The notes under the pieces were generated by a model. That model made no database searches. It saw only the letters and a program-made list of their open reading frames with translations, and had not been told where the DNA came from. The translations under genes were made by a program, and so were the position numbers. DNA of 7,649 nt. It comes from Alphaproteobacteria bacterium. GTDB taxonomy: Bacteria > Pseudomonadota > Alphaproteobacteria > RS24. Each line of letters begins with the position of its first letter. Positions within the stretch are counted from its first letter, which is position 1. Positions 1-7,370 of the stretch are shown here, in pieces. The stretch lies in contig RFZE01000065.1 of NCBI GenBank assembly GCA_009920875.1, positions 1 through 7,649 of the forward strand, written 5' to 3'.

Positions 1-916
1 CGGTCAAAAAGCAATCGCCCGTATGCGACAGTTCAAGCGTATAACCGGCCTCGCCTGCCGCTTCATCAAGCCGCGCCTCAATCCACGCGCTGATTTTGTC
101 TTTATCCCAATGGTCATTATAGCGAATATTGAAACGCCCGACCGCTTGTGCCGGAATGACATTGGTCGCGCCATTGCCGACATCGACCGAAGTGATTTCC
201 AAATTGGACGGTTGAAAATGCTCTGACCCGTCATCAAGCGTGCCGGCCGCCAAATGCGCCATCAGCGTGACCAATTGCGGCACCGGATTATCGGCCAAAT
301 GCGGATAGGCGACATGGCCTTGCGTGCCGGTCACCGTAACCACCCCATTGACCGAGCCGCGGCGACCGATTTTTATCATATCGCCCAATACGTCAGGATT
401 GGTCGGTTCGCCGACCAGACAGTCATCAATAATTTCGCCCTGCTCTTGAAGCCAGCCAAGCATTTTGCGCGTGCCGTTAATGCTCGGGCCTTCTTCGTCG
501 CCGGTGATGAGAAAGGAAATCGAGCCGCCGACATCTCCCGGCACTTGCTGATGCGCCGCCACGGCGGCGACAAAAGCCGCAATCGCGCCTTTCATATCGG
601 CCGCGCCTCGTCCCCAAAGGGCTTGCTCGCGAATGTCACCGGCAAACGGGTCTGTCTGCCAATCATCTGCATTGCCCACCGGCACGACATCTGTGTGACC
701 GGCAAAACAAATATGTGGGCCGTCACTGCCGCGCCGCGCATAGAGATTATCAACCGCTTCCGTGCCGTCTTCTTGGAACGGCAAGCGCGTGCAGACAAAG
801 CCGAGATTTTCTAAAACCTCTTGCAACAGGTCGAGCGCGCCCGCTTCGGCCGGCGTGACCGAAGGGCAGCGTATCAATTGCGCGGCAAGCTCGACAGGGT
901 CTAGCGATTGGCTCAT
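1..916 (-). CDS. dapE: Succinyl-diaminopimelate desuccinylase, 3'-truncated by window edge
   Basis: This metal-dependent amidohydrolase of the M20 family splits N-succinyl-LL-2,6-diaminopimelate into succinate and LL-diaminopimelate in the lysine/peptidoglycan precursor pathway, in the cytoplasm. The reading frame is open from the ATG at 916 to the window edge, giving 305 residues; the family is usually about 375-385. Visible metal and catalytic residues are H74 (in GHTDVVPVG), D107 (GAADMKG), E141 and E142 (TGDEEG) and E170 (VGEPTN). They correspond to H67, D100, E134, E135 and E163 of the characterised enzyme with a constant shift of seven, which makes the call firm. The last metal-binding His near the C-terminus lies outside the window. 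The start follows the dapD stop by 9 bases, and its AGGA ribosome site (924-927) overlaps that stop codon, so dapD and dapE are probably translationally coupled. Confidence 0.96.
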   Translation of the reverse strand, partial: MSQSLDPVELAAQLIRCPSVTPAEAGALDLLQEVLENLGFVCTRLPFQEDGTEAVDNLYARRGSDGPHICFAGHTDVVPVGNADDWQTDPFAGDIREQALWGRGAADMKGAIAAFVAAVAAHQQVPGDVGGSISFLITGDEEGPSINGTRKMLGWLQEQGEIIDDCLVGEPTNPDVLGDMIKIGRRGSVNGVVTVTGTQGHVAYPHLADNPVPQLVTLMAHLAAGTLDDGSEHFQPSNLEITSVDVGNGATNVIPAQAVGRFNIRYNDHWDKDKISAWIEARLDEAAGEAGYTLELSHTGDCFLT

Positions 917-925
917 AAAACTATC

Positions 926-1753
926 CTAATCGCGCAACAGCTCATTGACCGAGGTTTTTTTGCGCGTCTGCGCATCGACGGTTTTGACAATCACGGCGCA
1001 AGCTAAATTCGGGCCGCCATTTTCCGACGGCAATGTGCCGGGCACGACCACCGCATAGGGCGGGACTTCGCCGCGATAAATCTGCCCGCTTTCGCGATCG
1101 ACGATTTTCGTCGAGCCGGAAATGAACACGCCCATAGAGAGCACCGCGCCCTCGCGCACAATCACCCCTTCGGCAACCTCCGAACGTGCGCCGATAAAGC
1201 AGTCATCTTCAATAATCACCGGTCCGGCTTGCAAAGGTTCCAGCACGCCGCCAATACCGGCACCGCCCGAAATATGGACATTTTTACCGATTTGCGCGCA
1301 AGAGCCGACGGTTGCCCAAGTATCGACCATTGTGCCGCTATCGACATAAGCGCCGAGATTGACAAAACTCGGCATCAGCACCACGCCCGGCGCAATATAG
1401 GCCGAGCGGCGCACCACGCAATTGGGCACGGTGCGAAAACCGGCAGCGGCAAATTCATCTTCCCCCCAACCGGCAAATTTTGACGGCACTTTATCCCACC
1501 AGCTGGTGTCTTGCGGGCCGCCCGATTGGGCGCTCATATCGTTCAACCGAAAGGATAAAAGCACGGCTTTTTTAAGCCATTGATTGACCTGCCAATCGCC
1601 ATCGGTTTTTTCGGCGACGCGCAAGCTACCGCCATCGAGCGCGTCCAATGCGCCGTTGACCGCTTCGCGCACATCACCTTGCGTGTCGGCTGATACATTG
1701 CCGATATCGTCAAAAGCAGCATCAATGATTTGCTGCATGGTCTGATTATCCAT
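926..1753 (-). CDS. dapD: 2,3,4,5-tetrahydropyridine-2,6-dicarboxylate N-succinyltransferase
   Basis: DapD transfers succinyl from succinyl-CoA to tetrahydrodipicolinate, opening the succinylase branch to diaminopimelate; the product passes through an aminotransferase and then DapE. The protein is 275 residues, the normal length. An N-terminal helical domain (about 1-105) is followed by a left-handed beta-helix of hexapeptide repeats (about 110-235). The family block GTMVDTWATVGSCAQIG lies at about 140-156, with GGVLEPLQA and GARSEV just after. Known family members are trimers with active sites between subunits. I chose the ATG at 1753 because AGGA (1761-1764) lies 7 bases upstream; a GTG directly before it (1756) would add one residue but with only 4 bases of spacing. 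A candidate promoter lies in the gap upstream, and dapE follows after 9 bases. Confidence 0.97.
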   Translation of the reverse strand: MDNQTMQQIIDAAFDDIGNVSADTQGDVREAVNGALDALDGGSLRVAEKTDGDWQVNQWLKKAVLLSFRLNDMSAQSGGPQDTSWWDKVPSKFAGWGEDEFAAAGFRTVPNCVVRRSAYIAPGVVLMPSFVNLGAYVDSGTMVDTWATVGSCAQIGKNVHISGGAGIGGVLEPLQAGPVIIEDDCFIGARSEVAEGVIVREGAVLSMGVFISGSTKIVDRESGQIYRGEVPPYAVVVPGTLPSENGGPNLACAVIVKTVDAQTRKKTSVNELLRD

Positions 1754-1792
1754 CACTCTTTCCTCTCGCCTTTATCGCGGCCATTGGGGGGG

Positions 1793-1820
1793 AAATTAGC
1801 AGGCCTTTTTGTGCAGTCAA
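1793..1820 (-). promoter_or_regulatory. Candidate sigma-70-type promoter for dapD-dapE
   Basis: On the minus strand the gap between the HAD gene and dapD holds TTGACT (1815-1820), a 16-base spacer and TAATTT (1793-1798). It is followed by a run of seven C (1786-1792) and then an A at 1785 that would suit as a start site, leaving a leader of about 32 bases before the dapD ATG. The -35 box is close to consensus and the -10 is moderate. The position, in the only sizeable gap inside the gene cluster, supports a separate dapDE transcription unit. This is pattern reading only; no transcript data were seen. Confidence 0.5.
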
Positions 1821-1846
1821 GCACCCGACAGACAGGCTGCGCATCG

Positions 1847-2539
1847 TCAGCCTGATTTCGTCAATTCTGTTAGGAAACCGACAAGATTATCGGTCTTATG
1901 GTGAATATGCGTGTCGTCTTGCGCGCGATATTCGAGCGGCATGTTCATCGCTTCCAGCGAGTCATTGCCGCTTTCCGCGACCAAAATCGTGGTCATGCCA
2001 AGCTGATGCGCCGGTGTCAGATTGCGCGCCATATCTTCGAAAAATGCCGTGCTTTCGGCTTGCAAACCGAAGCGCGCCAGCATGGCAGGATAAATTTCAG
2101 GATTTGGCTTGGGCAAATAATCACCCGCCACAATGTCGAAAACATCGTCAAAATGCGCATCCACGCCAAGCCGCCCCATGACCCGCTCGGCATGCGCCAC
2201 CGTGCCATTGGTGAAAATGAATTTTTTGCCGGGCAGGGCGGCCAGCGCCTCAGACAAATGCGGGTCCGGCGCCAAAACCGACACATCAATATCATGCACG
2301 AAATCAAGAAACGGGCCGGGTGGCAATCCGTGCTTATTCATCAAACCGGCCAAAGTGGTGCCATATTCACCGAGAAATTGCTTTTGCAGGCGATAGGCTT
2401 CATCGCGCTCAACCGCCAATGCTTCGCCGATAAAGGCGGTCATGCGTTTGTCAATTTGTGCGAACAAATTTTGGCTGGCCGGATAAAGCGTATTGTCCAA
2501 ATCGAACACCCAGCCCTCAATATTGGCAAAACGCTGCAT
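1847..2539 (-). CDS. HAD-superfamily hydrolase, pyrimidine 5'-nucleotidase-like
   Basis: A cytoplasmic HAD-type phosphatase of 230 residues (231 from the earlier ATG, used for numbering here). All four HAD motifs are present: FDLDNTLY with nucleophile D14 and acid D16, FTNGT with T111, a lysine in LPKPNPEIY (K145), and FFEDMARNL with E169/D170 for magnesium binding. The FDLDNTLYP start and FEDMARNL ending are typical of the bacterial/fungal pyrimidine 5'-nucleotidase group (SDT1-like), which removes phosphate from nucleotides; the actual substrate here is inferred only from that likeness. Two ATG codons stand in tandem (2540-2542 and 2537-2539). GGAG sits 2 bases before the first and 5 before the second, so I prefer the second. 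The upstream gene's TAA overlaps the first ATG as TAATG, which points to translational coupling. Confidence 0.87.
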   Translation of the reverse strand: MQRFANIEGWVFDLDNTLYPASQNLFAQIDKRMTAFIGEALAVERDEAYRLQKQFLGEYGTTLAGLMNKHGLPPGPFLDFVHDIDVSVLAPDPHLSEALAALPGKKFIFTNGTVAHAERVMGRLGVDAHFDDVFDIVAGDYLPKPNPEIYPAMLARFGLQAESTAFFEDMARNLTPAHQLGMTTILVAESGNDSLEAMNMPLEYRAQDDTHIHHKTDNLVGFLTELTKSG

Positions 2540-2541
2540 CA

Positions 2542-3540
2542 TTACTCCAAATTAATCGTCCAACGGCGCGCTGCGCCGGTATCAATGCGGGCAAAACCAT
2601 GTCGGTCATAGCCGCGTGCCAAGCAATTTTCTTCACCGTCAATGGCAAAGCGTGTCGGCTTGGTGCACAGCTCACGCGCGCCGCCCCAAATTTTGGCGCG
2701 TCCCGCTTCGCGCACCAGACGGCCATCATCACCAACCGCCTCGGCATAGTAGAAATAATAGCGATCGCTCAGGCTTTCATTAATGACTTGTGTGCACTCA
2801 TCGGCCGGCACGCGCCGCCAACCGCGGCTTTGAAAACGATCATTTTTCAATTGGCCGGTCGCGGCCCAAACCAAATGCGCCGTGCGATTGCATAAGGTGA
2901 GGCCGCGTTCACCGGCCTCGTTTTGCACGGTTTCAATCAATTTTCCGAGCAGCGCATCGCCCTTGGGATTGCCTTTCACGCCATAGCGCAATTTATAGGC
3001 GGCTTCGGCTTCACGCGTGCGTTCACCGCCAAAGCCGTCAATCGGGCCAATATCATATTGTAAATCGGTCAAAAGGCGCTGCATACCGGCCATGCGGGCG
3101 CGGCGGCGGCCATAATTGCTTTTTTCTGTGAACTCGACCAAGCGCCGTCCTGAACTGCCGGCGACAACGGCAAAATCGGCCTCAATCAGGCCACGGCGGC
3201 GACAATCGCGCCGCCCCTCAATGCTGAATTGACGATTTTCGGTGGCGACACAAAATCCCTCACCGCCGTCAAAAACCAGCCCCTCACCGGCATGGGCTTC
3301 ATCTGATTTGGCATAGACATAGGCTTGCGCATCATCGGGCATATCGGCCAAAGCAATGGCGCATGCGCCGGGCAGAATCTCTATCCAGCCTTCGGTTTTG
3401 CTGACCACGCCCTGGCGCACCGAGGCCGCAGCCTGCAGCACATAAGAGGTTTCATTGCACAGGCGCATATCGGCCCGCGCCGCTGATGGAACGACAAAAA
3501 GGCCGAGACTGAAAATCAGGCTGAAGAGAGCGATGCGCAT
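2542..3540 (-). CDS. Secreted protein with two DUF1036 modules and a peptidoglycan-binding-like segment
   Basis: A 332-residue protein of unknown function. Residues 1-23 form a clear signal peptide (short basic start, hydrophobic core, ARA before the predicted cut), so it should be periplasmic. Residues about 24-125 and 213-320 are two related copies of a DUF1036-like module, each opening with LCN-x-T and carrying a GW pair, tyrosine-rich strands and four cysteines (C28, C60, C97, C113; C217, C249, C292, C306). Between them, about 150-190, lies a segment like the PG_binding_1 fold, with LLTDLQYDIGPIDGFGGERT as its core. The gene starts 4 bases after argB and its stop overlaps the first ATG of the HAD gene, so it is an operon member. 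Cell-wall association is inferred from the middle segment; a catalytic role is not evident. The ribosome site is weak (GAG 7 bases before the ATG). Confidence 0.82.
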   Translation of the reverse strand: MRIALFSLIFSLGLFVVPSAARADMRLCNETSYVLQAAASVRQGVVSKTEGWIEILPGACAIALADMPDDAQAYVYAKSDEAHAGEGLVFDGGEGFCVATENRQFSIEGRRDCRRRGLIEADFAVVAGSSGRRLVEFTEKSNYGRRRARMAGMQRLLTDLQYDIGPIDGFGGERTREAEAAYKLRYGVKGNPKGDALLGKLIETVQNEAGERGLTLCNRTAHLVWAATGQLKNDRFQSRGWRRVPADECTQVINESLSDRYYFYYAEAVGDDGRLVREAGRAKIWGGARELCTKPTRFAIDGEENCLARGYDRHGFARIDTGAARRWTINLE

Positions 3541-3544
3541 TTTG

Positions 3545-4468
3545 TCACTCGATTAATGTGCCGGCACCCAGCTCGGTAAACAGTTCCAGCAAAATGGCAT
3601 GCTGCACACGGCCGTCGAGAATGGCGGTAGCTGCGACGCCGTTCTTTACCGCATCAATGGCGGTTTGCAATTTCGGAATCATGCCGCCCTGCGCCGTGCC
3701 GTTTTTGATCAGCCGCGCCGCTTGCGCTTTGCTCAAGCGTTCAATCAATTTGCCCTTTTTGTCTTTCACGCCATCGACATCGGTCAACATGAGCAAGCGC
3801 TCAGCTCCCAAGGCGGCGGCAATGGCACCGGCTGCCGTATCGGCATTGACGTTTAGGGTCTGGCCATTGGCCGAGGTCGCAATCGGGGCAATGACGGGAA
3901 TAATATCCGAGGCCAGCATGACATCGAGAATATGGCTATTGACCTTTTGCGGCGTGCCGACAAAACCGAGATTGACGGCTTTTTCAACATTGGAGGTCGG
4001 GTCTTTGGCCTTGCTGCGGGTTTTTTTGGCGACCAGTAAATCACCGTCTTTGCCCGACAGGCCGACCGCCGTGCCGCCCGCCGCATTGAGTGCGGTGACG
4101 ATTTGTTTGTTAATCGCGCCGGCCAGCACCATTTCGACCACTTCAATGGTCTGCGCATCAGTGACCCGCAGGCCGTTTTTGAAACTGCTTTTAATGTTCA
4201 ACCGTTCCAGCATAGCGGCAATTTGCGGGCCGCCACCATGCACAATGACCGGATTAATGCCCGATTGTTTGAGCAGCACCACATCATGCGCAAATTGGCG
4301 CGCCAGAACCTCATCGCCCATGGCATGGCCGCCATATTTAACCACCACTGTTTTTTTGTCGTAAAGCTGCATGAAAGGCAGCGCTTCGCTCAGCACATGC
4401 GCTTTGGCCAGCCAATCTGACGGATTGGCCGGTTTGTTTTTTGACGGAGATTTCACTTTGTTTGCCAT
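3545..4468 (-). CDS. argB: Acetylglutamate kinase
   Basis: ArgB phosphorylates N-acetyl-L-glutamate with ATP, the second step of arginine synthesis, in the cytoplasm. The 307-residue protein has the amino acid kinase fold: VKYGGHAM with K44 near the N-terminus, the glycine-rich HGGGPQ at 77-82, NGLRVTD at 98-104 (R101), NVNAD at 206-210, LTDVDGV at 228-234, and MIPKL at 263-267 with K266. An extended N-terminal helix (about 17-37, WLAKAHVLSEALPFMQLYD) precedes the catalytic core. In known hexameric enzymes such a helix goes with feedback inhibition by arginine, so this enzyme is probably arginine-sensitive. The first 16 residues are lysine- and proline-rich and look disordered. The ATG at 4468 has GGAG 5 bases upstream and lies 17 bases after the engB stop. 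The engB-argB neighbourhood is common in alphaproteobacteria. Confidence 0.97.
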   Translation of the reverse strand: MANKVKSPSKNKPANPSDWLAKAHVLSEALPFMQLYDKKTVVVKYGGHAMGDEVLARQFAHDVVLLKQSGINPVIVHGGGPQIAAMLERLNIKSSFKNGLRVTDAQTIEVVEMVLAGAINKQIVTALNAAGGTAVGLSGKDGDLLVAKKTRSKAKDPTSNVEKAVNLGFVGTPQKVNSHILDVMLASDIIPVIAPIATSANGQTLNVNADTAAGAIAAALGAERLLMLTDVDGVKDKKGKLIERLSKAQAARLIKNGTAQGGMIPKLQTAIDAVKNGVAATAILDGRVQHAILLELFTELGAGTLIE

Positions 4469-4485
4469 GCAAACTCCAAATTCTA

Positions 4486-5172
4486 TCAGGCCTTATATCC
4501 CAATTCGGTCAAATCAACCAGACTTGCAATGGCCGCGCGCACAAGCTCAATGCCGTCGCCTTTTTCGCTCGATGTGGCGATGATGTCGGGATGGGCGGCG
4601 GGGCGCTTTTGCAGCGCGGTTTGGGTTTGCTCAATCAACGCATTGAGTGCGCCGCGTTTCAGCTTGTCGGTTTTGGTCAGCACGATTTGATAGGATACGG
4701 CGGTCGCATCCAAATCATCCATCATGGCGAGGTCGTTTTTCTTCAGCCCGTGGCGCGCATCAACCAGCATGAAAATGCGCCGTAAATTGGGACGCCCCCG
4801 CAAATAAGCATTGAGCAATTCGTTCCATGCGGCGATTTTGGCTTTGCTTTCGCGCGCATAGCCATAGCCCGGCAAATCAACCAGCCATGCCGCGCCGTCA
4901 TTGCGCTGTGGTGCGAGCAGGAAAAAATTCAGCTCTTGTGTGCGTCCCGGCGTATTGGAGGTGCGCGCCAATCCTTTGGTGCCGGTCAGCGCATTGATGA
5001 GCGATGATTTGCCGACATTTGAGCGTCCGGCAAAGGCAATTTCAATGCGGTCAGGGGCGGGCAGGGCCTCAAGCGCCACGACACCGAACTTGAACTCCGT
5101 GCCTTGCGCCAAGAGCCAGCGACCGGCCTCGACCAGCGCGGCAGTCTGACTATCCTGTTGATCCGTCATCAT
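4486..5172 (-). CDS. engB: Ribosome biogenesis GTP-binding protein EngB/YsxC
   Basis: An essential-type TRAFAC GTPase that helps late assembly of the large ribosomal subunit. The 228-residue protein shows the whole G-motif set: G1 GRSNVGKSS (49-57), the G2 threonine in NTPGRTQ (72-78), G3 DLPGYGYA (99-106), G4 TKTD (166-169) and G5 SSEKG (201-205). The frame stays open upstream to 5235, but that part reads over the yidC C-terminus. I set the start at the ATG at 5172 because AAGG (5178-5181) lies 5 bases upstream and the length then fits the family. A second ATG follows directly (5169). The start lies 23 bases inside yidC in another frame, so translation is probably coupled to yidC. The gene is also known as yihA or ysxC. 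Confidence 0.95.
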   Translation of the reverse strand: MMTDQQDSQTAALVEAGRWLLAQGTEFKFGVVALEALPAPDRIEIAFAGRSNVGKSSLINALTGTKGLARTSNTPGRTQELNFFLLAPQRNDGAAWLVDLPGYGYARESKAKIAAWNELLNAYLRGRPNLRRIFMLVDARHGLKKNDLAMMDDLDATAVSYQIVLTKTDKLKRGALNALIEQTQTALQKRPAAHPDIIATSSEKGDGIELVRAAIASLVDLTELGYKA

Positions 5173-6985
5173 TGTCGCCTTGCTGTGCGGCTTTGCGCCG
5201 AAAGCCGAGATTTTGTAGAAGCTCAATCTCAACACCGTGGCGGCGCATAATATAACCCTGCTGCAAGAGCGAGAGGAAATTGTTCCAGGCCCAATAAATC
5301 ACCAGACCGGCCGGGAAACCGGCAAGAATAAAGGTGAAGAATATGGGCAGGATTTGGAACATGCGCGCCTGAATCGGGTCGGGCGGCGGCGGGTTCATTT
5401 GCATTTGCACATACATGGTAAAACCCATCAAAACCGGCCAAATGCCGATCAGCAAAAAGCTCGGCACATCATAAGGCAAGAGCCCGAACAAATTGAACAG
5501 CGAGGTCGGGTCAGGGGCTGACAGGTCTTGAATCCAGCCAAAGAAAGGCTGGTGACGCATATCAATGGTCACGAACAGCACTTTATAAATCGAGAAGAAC
5601 ACCGGTATTTGAATCAGAATGGGTAAACACCCGGCCAGCGGATTAAGCTTTTCTTCGCGGTAAATCTTCATCAATTCCTGCTGCTGCGCCTGCCGATCGT
5701 CTTTATAGACTTCGCGGATTTGCAACATGCGCGGCTGCAATTTCTTCATTTTCGCCATGGTTTCGTAAGAGCGATTGGCAAGCGGGAAAAAAGCCAGCTT
5801 GATGAGCACGGTGACCAGCAAAATGGCAATGCCGTAATTGCCGAAAAATGCGTAAAACAGCGCCAGCGCGTTAAACATCGGTTTGGTCAGGAAGTAAAAC
5901 CAGCCCCAATCAATCAGTAGGTCAAAACGGGTGACGCCGTTATCGGCATAAGCGTCAATCACATCAACACGCTTGGCACCGGCAAAAAACCGGCTCGTGC
6001 TTTCAAAGCTTTGGCCCGGTGCCAATGCTTGTCCGGCGAGCAGAAAATCACTGCGATAGACGGGGGCTGCCTGACCGCCCAGCCTATCATCTGCGCGGCC
6101 GGTAAAGCGGCCGGTAAAAGCTTGGTCTTGCGGCGGGATAAGCGCGGCGGCCCAATATTTATCGGTGATGCCGAGCCAGCCGCCCGTGGCACTTTGCTTG
6201 ACCGGCCCGTCGCTCAGCAAATCATCATAATCAATCTCGGTCAGACCCTCTTCGCCGAAAAAGCCGATTGGCCCTTCGTGCAAAATGAACAAATCGGTGA
6301 GTTGCGGTGTGCCGGTGCGTGCTATTTGCCCGAACGGGTAGAGCGTCAGGGTTTCGCCCGAACCGTTTTGCGCGCGCTGGGTGATGGTGAACATATAATT
6401 TTCATCAACGCTGATGGTTTGCGACAACACCAAACCTTCCGGTGTGACATGGCGCAGCGTCACCGGCGTGGACGGGGTCAGAGCCCCATCGCCACTGGCC
6501 TGCCAGACGGTTTTTTCATCCGGCAAAGTGACCTTACTGCCGGGGGCGGCGACAAAACCGTGCTGCGCTTGCCAATGGCCTTTTTGGCCTTCGCGTTGCA
6601 GCAAAACTTGGCGCGGCGCATTTTCTCTTGCATCGGCACCGTAAGCTGTCAGCACTAAATCGTCAAAGCGGGCGCCCATGAGCGCGATTGAACCGGTTAA
6701 TTGCGGCGTCTCAATGGCCAGACGCGGCGCTTCGGCAAATCCTTCCGTGATAAGATTGGCCGCCACTTGCGGTTGGGCAATTTGCCCGCCTGCCTGTGGT
6801 GCCATATTTGCTGCCAAGCCGTCAGCGCGCGCTGTTGCATTATCTGTCGTCGGCGAGGTGTTTTCCAGCTTTTGTTGGCGTGCGCGTTCTTCAGCCAGAC
6901 GCGGCTCGGTGACAAAAAATTGCCAGCCCAGTAAAACGGCAAGGCTCAATATAATGGCCATTAAAAAATTATTTTGGTCATTCAT
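5150..6985 (-). CDS. yidC: Membrane protein insertase YidC (Oxa1 family)
   Basis: YidC inserts and folds inner-membrane proteins, alone or with the Sec translocon. The 611-residue protein has the Gram-negative layout: a first membrane segment (about 7-25, ending GWQFF), a low-complexity Ala/Gln/Thr-rich linker (about 30-75), a large periplasmic beta domain (about 80-345), then five membrane segments (about 362-380, 384-402, 452-472, 508-526, 543-566). Family signatures include YETMAKMKKLQPRM (407-420), NPLAGCLPILIQIPVF (448-463) and the aromatic stretch VIYWAWNNF (562-570). The conserved positive residue of the hydrophilic groove, arginine in the E. coli and B. subtilis proteins, appears as K396 in LIKLAFFPL. 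The tail is short and basic-then-acidic. The ATG at 6985 has AAGGA 8 bases upstream and overlaps the rnpA end by 8 bases. Confidence 0.98.
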   Translation of the reverse strand: MNDQNNFLMAIILSLAVLLGWQFFVTEPRLAEERARQQKLENTSPTTDNATARADGLAANMAPQAGGQIAQPQVAANLITEGFAEAPRLAIETPQLTGSIALMGARFDDLVLTAYGADARENAPRQVLLQREGQKGHWQAQHGFVAAPGSKVTLPDEKTVWQASGDGALTPSTPVTLRHVTPEGLVLSQTISVDENYMFTITQRAQNGSGETLTLYPFGQIARTGTPQLTDLFILHEGPIGFFGEEGLTEIDYDDLLSDGPVKQSATGGWLGITDKYWAAALIPPQDQAFTGRFTGRADDRLGGQAAPVYRSDFLLAGQALAPGQSFESTSRFFAGAKRVDVIDAYADNGVTRFDLLIDWGWFYFLTKPMFNALALFYAFFGNYGIAILLVTVLIKLAFFPLANRSYETMAKMKKLQPRMLQIREVYKDDRQAQQQELMKIYREEKLNPLAGCLPILIQIPVFFSIYKVLFVTIDMRHQPFFGWIQDLSAPDPTSLFNLFGLLPYDVPSFLLIGIWPVLMGFTMYVQMQMNPPPPDPIQARMFQILPIFFTFILAGFPAGLVIYWAWNNFLSLLQQGYIMRRHGVEIELLQNLGFRRKAAQQGDNDDGSTG

Positions 6986-7361
6986 GTTTCATATCCTTAG
7001 CCGCATTTTTGTGCAGGGCTTTGAGAGCCGAACGCAAATCATTTTTCAGTTTTTGCCATGGCCGCGGTGCGGTATGCACCCGACCTATCATCACATAGTC
7101 GAAACCGGGCATGCCTTCCAGCGGCAAAATTTCTTGCGCCAATGCGCGCAAGCGCCGCCGTGCCCGATTGCGCGCCACCGCATTGCCGATTTTCTTGCTG
7201 GCCGTCAGCCCATAACGCACCGGTGTCGGTGATATTTCATCATCGCCGCGCGCGCGTGCTTGCACAATCAGGCCGCGCCGCACTTCTTTGTCAGCCTTGG
7301 CGGCAGCAAGAAACAAGCGCCTGACGCGCAAGCTTGACAGCGCGTGACCTGTGCTTGTCAT
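6978..7361 (-). CDS. rnpA: Ribonuclease P protein component
   Basis: RnpA is the small basic protein subunit of RNase P; with the catalytic RNA it trims the 5' leader from precursor tRNAs. The 127-residue protein is strongly basic and carries the family's core block RYGLTASKKIGNAVARNRARRR at about 49-70 (split here: GLTASKKIGNAV, then the RNR motif ARNRARRRLRAL), which binds the RNA partner. The N-terminal LRVRRLFLAAAK is a slightly short form of the usual arginine-rich start. The ATG at 7361 lies 9 bases after the rpmH stop; there is no good Shine-Dalgarno sequence (only AAGA), so translation may depend on rpmH. The stop TGA lies inside the yidC start region as ATGAATGA. The rpmH-rnpA order is nearly universal in bacteria. 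Confidence 0.96.
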   Translation of the reverse strand: MTSTGHALSSLRVRRLFLAAAKADKEVRRGLIVQARARGDDEISPTPVRYGLTASKKIGNAVARNRARRRLRALAQEILPLEGMPGFDYVMIGRVHTAPRPWQKLKNDLRSALKALHKNAAKDMKHE

Positions 7362-7370
7362 GAAAAAATC

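Noticed and set aside
254..814. Plus-strand open frame of 186 codons
   Set aside because: Lies wholly antisense to dapE, whose frame shows all the expected metal-binding residues; no family likeness in the plus-strand product.
1490..1500. DnaA-box-like TTATCCCAC, considered because rpmH lies near the origin in some bacteria
   Set aside because: A single imperfect match inside dapD, with no cluster of boxes, AT-rich unwinding element or dnaA gene.
1821..1846. Possible terminator after the HAD gene
   Set aside because: GCAGCC and GGGTGC can pair with one mismatch, but no U-run follows, so a rho-independent terminator is not supported.
1898..2611. Plus-strand open frame of 237 codons
   Set aside because: Antisense to the HAD gene and the end of the DUF1036 gene; composition rich in Arg, His and Ile as expected of a shadow frame.
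3558..4364. Plus-strand open frame of 268 codons
   Set aside because: Antisense to argB, whose motifs are complete; product is Ser/Ala/Pro-rich with no recognisable domain.
6011..6658. Plus-strand open frame of 215 codons
   Set aside because: Antisense to the periplasmic domain of yidC; no ribosome site or domain to support it.
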